From: an uncultured Microbacterium sp.
GTDB taxonomy: Bacteria > Actinomycetota > Actinomycetes > Actinomycetales > Microbacteriaceae
Assembly (NCBI GenBank): GCA_937988695.1
Contig: CALKHM010000187.1
Span: 1-8,050, forward strand
Length of the DNA: 8,050 nt
Direction: 5' to 3'
Shown: piece by piece, positions 3,582 to 8,050 of the stretch
Layout of the letters: each line of letters begins with the position of its first letter
How positions within the stretch are numbered: position 1 is the first letter of the stretch
Translations under genes and position numbers: made by a program
Notes under the pieces: model-generated
Seen by the model: the letters and a program-made list of their open reading frames with translations, nothing else
Told to the model about the DNA's origin: nothing
The model's database searches: none

Positions 3582-6476
3582 GTGTCCACACTGCTCGCCG
3601 CACTCGGACGCTGGTCGTTCCGCCACCCCTGGCGAGTGCTGGTGGCGTGGCTGCTGCTGCTGGGCCTCGCCGGCGGCGGCGTGGCACTGTTCGCGCAGGG
3701 CACCGACAACACGTTCTCCATTCCCGGAACCGAGTCGCAAGAGGGCCTGCAGCAGCTCTCGCGCACCTTCCCGCAGGTGTCCGGCACGAGCGCGCAGGCG
3801 ATCGTGGTCGCTCCCGAGGGCCGGAAGGTGGATACCGCACCCTTCACCTCCGACATCCACACCACGACCGACCGCATCCAGAAGCTGCCGGGCGTGCTCG
3901 CCGTCAGCGACCCGTTCTCGCCGCAGATAGACGGACTCGTCTCCGACGACGACTCGGCCGCCATCATCCAGATGCAGTTCCGCGGGCAGGTCACCGACAT
4001 CTCCGCCAGCACGAAGGCCGATCTCGAGAACGTCATCGGCGATCTCCGCGCCGACCTGCCGCACGGGTCGACGGTCGCCCTCGGCGGCGACCTGTTCGCG
4101 ACCGAGCTGCCCACCGTCTCGATCACCGAGGCAGTGGGACTGGTCATCGCCCTGCTGGTGCTGATCGTCACGTTCCGATCGTTCCTGGTAGCGGGGATGC
4201 CGCTGCTGACCGCCCTGCTGGGCGTCGGCCTGTCGATGGCGCTGATCTTCGTCGCGACGGCCTTCTCGACGATCTCGGCGACCACGCCGCTGCTGGCCCT
4301 CATGCTGGGCCTGGCCGTCGGCATCGACTACGCGCTGTTCATCATCTCCCGACATCAGGACCAAGTGCGCGGGGGAATGGATGCCGAGGAGTCGGCGTCG
4401 CGTGCGACCGGCACCGCCGGCTCTGCGGTCGTGTTCGCCGGCGTGACGGTGCTCATCGCCCTGATCGGCCTCTCGTTCGCGAACATCCCGTTCCTGACCA
4501 CGATGGGGGTCGCCGCGTCGGTGGCCGTGGCGATCGCCGTCGCCGTGGCGGTCACGCTGACTCCGGCCTTCCTCGGGTTCGCGAACGGCCGGGTCATCGG
4601 ATGGCGGCGCCGCGTTCCCGGCACACGGCCGGCTCGCAGCGCGGAGGAGGACGAGGGCGCACCGGCGGAGGGCGACGGCGTCGTTTCGACTCGCTCCGCT
4701 CGCTCAACGACCGGGGAGGCGGGCGCTCGCTCAACGACCGGGGAGGCGCATGCCCCGCGGAAGGGGTTCGCCGCCCGCTGGGTCGGCCTGGTCACCAGGC
4801 ATCCGATCGTCACCACGATCGCCGTCGTGCTGACCCTGGGCACGCTCTCGATCCCGGCGGCAAGCCTTGCGCTCGCACTGCCGAACGCCGGCATGCTGCC
4901 CAAGGACAGCCAGGCGCGCCAAGCGTACGACCTGGTGTCGGAGCACTTCGGGCCCGGCTTCAACGGGCCGCTCATCATGACCGGCACGATCGTGACCTCG
5001 AACGACCCGTTGACGCTCATGAAGCGCATCGGCGACGACGTTGCGAAGCTGCCCGGAGTGAAGACCGTCGCCCTGGCCACCCCCAACGAGACCGCCGACA
5101 CCGGCATCGTGCAGATCATCCCCGGCACCGCACCCGACGACCCTGCCACCGCCGGCCTCGTGCGCGAGCTGCGCGCGCAGCACGACCACATCCTGCACAC
5201 CTACGGCGTGGACATGAAGGTGACCGGGTTCACCGCCGTCGCCATCGACATCTCCGATCGGCTGGGGGCGGCGCTGCTGCCGTTCGGCATCTTCGTGGTC
5301 GGCCTGTCACTCGTGCTGCTGGCGATCGTCTTCCGCTCCATCTGGGTGCCGCTGAAGGCGGCGGCCGGCTATCTGCTGTCGGTGGGCGCGGCGTTCGGCA
5401 TCGTCTCGGCGGTGTTCATCCACGGCGTCGGGGCCGACCTGCTGCACGTGACGAAGGTCGGCCCGATCATCAGCTTCATGCCCATCGTGCTGATGGGGGT
5501 GCTGTTCGGCCTGGCGATGGACTACGAGGTGTTCCTCGTCTCGCGCATGCGCGAGGACTATGTGCACGGCCGGCGACGCGCGGATGGTCGCGCCGACCGC
5601 ACAGTCGCACAGGACGCCGTGCGCAGCGGGTATGCCTCGTCGGCTCGCGTGGTCGCCGCCGCCGCGGTGATCATGTTCGCGGTGTTCGCGGCGTTCGTGC
5701 CCGAGGGCGACATGAACCTCAAGCCCATCGCGCTCGGGCTGGCCTCGGGCGTCGCCATCGATGCGTTCCTCGTGCGGATGACGCTCGTGCCCGCCGTCAT
5801 GGCCCTGCTGGGCGACAAGGCGTGGTGGATGCCGCGGCGCCTGGCGCAGCATCTGCCCCACTTCGACATCGAGGGCGAGGCTGTCGAGCGCGAGATCTCG
5901 CTGGCCGACTGGCCCGAACCGCGCACCACGGCCGCCGTCGTCGCAGACGGCCTGGAACTGGTCGGTGCCGACGGCGCGCCGGCGCTGTACCGCGGCGTGT
6001 CGCTGCGTGTCGAGCCGGCCGGCACGCTCGTGCTGCACGGGGCCGACCATCGATCGGCCCGGGCGCTGGCGCTGACGATCGCCGGGCGCGTCGCGCCGAC
6101 CGGCGGGCGCCTCAAGGTCAACGGACATCTGCTGCCCGGGCGGGCGGTCTGGGTGCGCGCGCATGTCGGCGTCGCGCTGCTGACCGGGGCCGCCGACCCC
6201 GCCGCCGAGATCCGCCGGGCGCTGCGCCGCCGCACGCGGCTGCTCGTCGTCGACGGGCTGGATGCCGCCGCCTCCGCCGGCACCCGTGATCAGGTGACCG
6301 CACAGCTGCGGGATGCGGCATCGGTCACCGCCGATCTGACCGTCATCGCGACCGCGGCGGACTCCGCCACGGTCCGCACCCTGCTCGCCGAGGCCGGGCG
6401 CCACGCCGACGTCATCGACGTCGGCACCGCGCCCGTCGTCGCGGCGGCCGAAGAATCCCCCGAGGTGATCGCATGA
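3582..6476 (+). CDS. MMPL/RND-type transporter with degenerate ABC-ATPase-like C-terminal domain
   Basis: This is a 964-residue inner-membrane exporter, probably driven by the proton gradient. TM1 is at about 17-37, followed by a first extracytoplasmic domain (about 40-180), TM2-TM6 (about 182-332), a cytoplasmic loop (about 333-400), TM7 (405-432), a second extracytoplasmic domain (433-560) and TM8-TM12 (561-742). The paired Asp-Tyr motifs of MMPL proton relays are present: GIDY (D249-Y250) in TM4 and MDYEVF (D647-Y648) in TM10. MMPL proteins export lipids, glycolipids or drugs; the substrate here is unknown. Two parts are odd: the TM6-TM7 loop carries a repeat-derived, duplicated insert (residues about 366-390), and about 180 residues after TM12 resemble an ABC nucleotide-binding domain lacking its catalytic residues. 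The gene is divergent from tetR and overlaps the YhgE/Pip gene by ATGA, so the two are co-translated. The GTG start is supported by GGAGG at 3573-3577. Confidence 0.93.
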   Translation: MSTLLAALGRWSFRHPWRVLVAWLLLLGLAGGGVALFAQGTDNTFSIPGTESQEGLQQLSRTFPQVSGTSAQAIVVAPEGRKVDTAPFTSDIHTTTDRIQKLPGVLAVSDPFSPQIDGLVSDDDSAAIIQMQFRGQVTDISASTKADLENVIGDLRADLPHGSTVALGGDLFATELPTVSITEAVGLVIALLVLIVTFRSFLVAGMPLLTALLGVGLSMALIFVATAFSTISATTPLLALMLGLAVGIDYALFIISRHQDQVRGGMDAEESASRATGTAGSAVVFAGVTVLIALIGLSFANIPFLTTMGVAASVAVAIAVAVAVTLTPAFLGFANGRVIGWRRRVPGTRPARSAEEDEGAPAEGDGVVSTRSARSTTGEAGARSTTGEAHAPRKGFAARWVGLVTRHPIVTTIAVVLTLGTLSIPAASLALALPNAGMLPKDSQARQAYDLVSEHFGPGFNGPLIMTGTIVTSNDPLTLMKRIGDDVAKLPGVKTVALATPNETADTGIVQIIPGTAPDDPATAGLVRELRAQHDHILHTYGVDMKVTGFTAVAIDISDRLGAALLPFGIFVVGLSLVLLAIVFRSIWVPLKAAAGYLLSVGAAFGIVSAVFIHGVGADLLHVTKVGPIISFMPIVLMGVLFGLAMDYEVFLVSRMREDYVHGRRRADGRADRTVAQDAVRSGYASSARVVAAAAVIMFAVFAAFVPEGDMNLKPIALGLASGVAIDAFLVRMTLVPAVMALLGDKAWWMPRRLAQHLPHFDIEGEAVEREISLADWPEPRTTAAVVADGLELVGADGAPALYRGVSLRVEPAGTLVLHGADHRSARALALTIAGRVAPTGGRLKVNGHLLPGRAVWVRAHVGVALLTGAADPAAEIRRALRRRTRLLVVDGLDAAASAGTRDQVTAQLRDAASVTADLTVIATAADSATVRTLLAEAGRHADVIDVGTAPVVAAAEESPEVIA
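4681..4748 (+). repeat. Repeat insert with an in-frame 27-bp duplication inside the MMPL gene
   Basis: The stretch begins TCGTTTCGACTCGCTCCGCT and continues CGCTCAACGACCGG. I recall this kind of sequence as a common dispersed, mostly intergenic repeat in Micrococcales genomes, but could not check it here. A 25-base segment (4697-4721) is repeated exactly at 4724-4748, a 27-bp step of nine codons, so the frame is kept and the protein reads ARSTTGEAG then ARSTTGEAH. It falls in the hydrophilic loop between TM6 and TM7 (residues about 367-390), where extra residues are likely tolerated. Confidence 0.8.
5931..6431 (+). other. Degenerate ABC-ATPase-like domain at the C-terminus of the MMPL protein
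   Basis: Residues about 784-950 follow the layout of an ABC nucleotide-binding domain: a beta-strand opening (AAVVADGLELVG), ALYRGVSLRVEPAGTLVLHG leading to the Walker A position, LTIAGRVAPTGGRLKVNG after it, LLVVDGLDA at the Walker B / D-loop position, and LTVIATAAD at the H-loop. The key residues are missing: the P-loop is GADHRSARA (the Lys-Ser/Thr positions become A826-R827), no LSGGQ signature is seen, the Walker B glutamate is G892 and the H-loop histidine is absent. It should not hydrolyse ATP and may act as a structural or docking domain. The resemblance was judged by eye. Confidence 0.65.
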
Positions 6477-8050
6477 CCCTTCCGATCGAGCGCTCCCGCT
6501 CACGCAGGCCCGTCACGTGGCTCACGATCGTCGGCGTGCTGCTGCTGCCGGTGCTGATCGGCGGCATCCTGGTGGCCGCACTGTACAACCCCACCCAGCG
6601 GCTCGACAGCATGAACGCGGCCGTCGTCAACAACGACGAGCCGGTGACCCTCGACGGACAGACCGTCCCCCTGGGCCGACAGCTGACCGCCGGTCTGGTG
6701 AAGGGCTCCGACGACGCGGACAGCAACCTCACCTGGACGATCTCCAACACGAAGGACGCCACGGCGGGGCTGAAGGACGGCACCTATCAGGCCGTCGTGA
6801 CGATCCCGAAGCAGTTCTCGGCCGCTGCCGTGTCGCCCGGCAAGGAGCTCTCCGGCACCGACACGACGGCGACCCAGGCGACGATCCACGTCGAGACAGC
6901 ACCGGGCGGTCGCGTGATCGACGACGCGATCACGGCCCAGGTGTCGCAGACGGCGACCACCGTGCTCGGCCAGACGTTGTCGTCGTCGACGCTGAAGAAC
7001 GTGTTCCTGAGCTTCACCACGCTCGGCGACAGGCTCGGCACCGCCGCCGACGGCGCGTCGTCGCTCGCCGACGGCGCCGGCACGGCTGCCGACGGCGCCG
7101 GCACGCTCGCCGACGGCATCCGCCGGCTCTCCTCGGGCGCGACAGACCTCGCCGACGGCGCCGACGGGATCTCCTCGGGCGTGCAGAAGCTGTCCACCGG
7201 CGCATCGGCGTGGGCGGCAGGCGCGCGCAAGGCCGCCGACGGGCTGGACACGTGGTCGGGGGGCGCCACGGCCCTGGCCGGCAGCACGAGCGTGCTCGCC
7301 GACAATCTGTCGCAGATCGCGGGAAGCCTCGCGCAGGCGCCACAGGTGCCGCAGCAGCTCATCGACTCGACGAAGCAGCTCGCCGCGAACAGCACGCAGA
7401 TCCAGTCGGCGATCACCGGCACGATCGCGCAGCTCGACAAGGCGGCGGCGGAGTGTGCAGACCAGGGCGGGTCGGCCGAACTGTGCACGACGCTGCACCA
7501 GATCTCCGCGAGCGCCGCGCACGCGCTGCCGCAGGTGACCGGTGTGATCGACCAATCCGGAGCGACCGCTCAGGGCGTCGAAGGGCTCAGCCGCCTGCCG
7601 CAGCTCGGTCAGGGGCTCGCGCAGATCTCCGCAGGCATGACGAAGGTCGCAGGCCACATGGACTCCCTGGCGAAGGGGGCGACCAGCGCCGCAGGCGGCG
7701 TCGGCAGGCTCGCGGACGGCGCGTCATCGCTGGCATCGGGCGCCGCACAGGTCGGAGGTGGCGCATCGCAGTGGGCGACCGGCGCACGCACCTGGGCCGA
7801 CGGTGCGCAGGAATCGGCCGACGGTGCCGCCGGGCTGAGCACCGGCGTGTCCGCGCTCGCCGGCGGTGCCGACTCGCTGGCATCCGGCCTGCACAAGGCC
7901 GCGGGCTCCCTGCCCACGTTCTCGGACGACCAGGCGAAGAGCCTGGCGTCGGTGGTCTCCGACCCGGTCGCCGCCCGGGGCCTCGGCAGCGACATGTTCG
8001 GGGCGTCGGCGATCCCGCTGCTGGCGATGCTCGCGCTGTGGTTCGGCGGG
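6473..8050 (+). CDS. YhgE/Pip family membrane protein (partial, C-terminus beyond window)
   Basis: The frame is open for 526 codons from ATG at 6473 to the right edge. An N-terminal basic segment is followed by TM1 at about 16-37 and a soluble domain (about 40-180) with the VVNNDEPV and YQAVVTIPKQFS stretches typical of YhgE/Pip and related ABC-2-like proteins. Next come two blocks of seven-residue repeats of LADGAxx type (about 191-281 and 399-475), separated by a helical linker with two cysteines (C328, C338). The next membrane segment starts near residue 512 (SAIPLLAMLALWFGG) and runs off the edge; the family usually has a multi-span C-terminal part. The start overlaps the MMPL stop (ATGA), with GAGGTG at 6462-6467 as ribosome binding site. 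The first described member, Lactococcus Pip, is a phage receptor; actinobacterial relatives often sit beside MMPL genes and probably work with them in envelope transport. The exact role is unknown. Confidence 0.88.
   Translation, partial: MTLPIERSRSRRPVTWLTIVGVLLLPVLIGGILVAALYNPTQRLDSMNAAVVNNDEPVTLDGQTVPLGRQLTAGLVKGSDDADSNLTWTISNTKDATAGLKDGTYQAVVTIPKQFSAAAVSPGKELSGTDTTATQATIHVETAPGGRVIDDAITAQVSQTATTVLGQTLSSSTLKNVFLSFTTLGDRLGTAADGASSLADGAGTAADGAGTLADGIRRLSSGATDLADGADGISSGVQKLSTGASAWAAGARKAADGLDTWSGGATALAGSTSVLADNLSQIAGSLAQAPQVPQQLIDSTKQLAANSTQIQSAITGTIAQLDKAAAECADQGGSAELCTTLHQISASAAHALPQVTGVIDQSGATAQGVEGLSRLPQLGQGLAQISAGMTKVAGHMDSLAKGATSAAGGVGRLADGASSLASGAAQVGGGASQWATGARTWADGAQESADGAAGLSTGVSALAGGADSLASGLHKAAGSLPTFSDDQAKSLASVVSDPVAARGLGSDMFGASAIPLLAMLALWFGG
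7043..7315 (+). repeat. First block of heptad repeats in the YhgE/Pip gene
   Basis: About thirteen consecutive seven-residue units (residues 191-281) follow the pattern LADGAxx / LSSGAxx, with Leu, Ala or Trp first and Gly fourth. At DNA level this gives a 21-bp periodicity with repeated GCCGACGGCGCC words, strongest at 7064-7126. Such units form long extracytoplasmic helices in YhgE/Pip proteins. Confidence 0.85.
7667..7897 (+). repeat. Second block of heptad repeats in the YhgE/Pip gene
   Basis: Eleven units (residues 399-475) have the same seven-residue pattern, including LADGASS, LASGAAQ, WATGART, WADGAQE, LSTGVSA and LAGGADS. The two blocks could pair as antiparallel helices across the Cys-containing linker. 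The DNA is less uniform than in the first block, so it appears older or more diverged. Confidence 0.85.

Noticed and set aside
3533..6289. 918-codon plus-strand frame overlapping the MMPL gene
   Set aside because: It is an out-of-frame shadow, extremely rich in R, H, G and A; the MMPL frame has transmembrane segments and motifs throughout.
5307..6503. Long minus-strand frame opposite the MMPL C-terminus
   Set aside because: It is an antisense shadow of high-GC coding DNA with H/R/G-rich composition and no recognisable family or ribosome binding site.

Overview
The window is high-GC DNA with the codon habits of an actinobacterium: GC-rich third positions, GTG as well as ATG starts, and many GGATGC/GCATCC words. 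These words and the gene families suggest the Microbacteriaceae, perhaps Microbacterium. That placement is an inference from style and gene content. All positions and motifs were read by eye; no database search was possible.

Layout. (1) 1-1219, minus strand: a two-gene unit of a small PadR-type repressor followed, one base later, by a HAAS-domain multi-pass membrane protein that runs off the left edge. (2) 1220-1365: a divergent intergenic region with a near-consensus padR promoter, probably leaderless, and an 84-bp imperfect palindrome made of smaller palindromes. (3) 1369-2361, plus strand: menC, o-succinylbenzoate synthase of menaquinone synthesis, with a hairpin over its stop codon. (4) 2384-2539, minus strand: a 51-residue single-span membrane protein. 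(5) 2540-2788: no convincing gene, but a long hairpin with 21-nt arms and a GC-rich direct-repeat array that runs into the tetR stop codon. (6) 2789-3445, minus strand: a TetR regulator, divergent from (7) an operon at 3582-8050 encoding an MMPL/RND-type exporter and a YhgE/Pip-type membrane protein that runs off the right edge.

How the parts work together. TetR probably represses the exporter operon, and perhaps itself, by binding three tandem 16-bp palindromes at an exact 17-bp step in the 136-bp divergent spacer. MMPL and YhgE/Pip overlap by 4 bases (ATGA), so they are probably translationally coupled and act together in the envelope, plausibly in lipid or glycolipid export or drug efflux. 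The MMPL protein has two unusual parts: a repeat-derived, in-frame duplicated insert in the loop between TM6 and TM7, and a C-terminal extension of about 180 residues that resembles an ABC ATPase domain with its catalytic residues lost. Because YhgE/Pip proteins are related to ABC-2 permeases, an MMPL carrying a pseudo-ATPase next to a YhgE partner is the most interesting system here.
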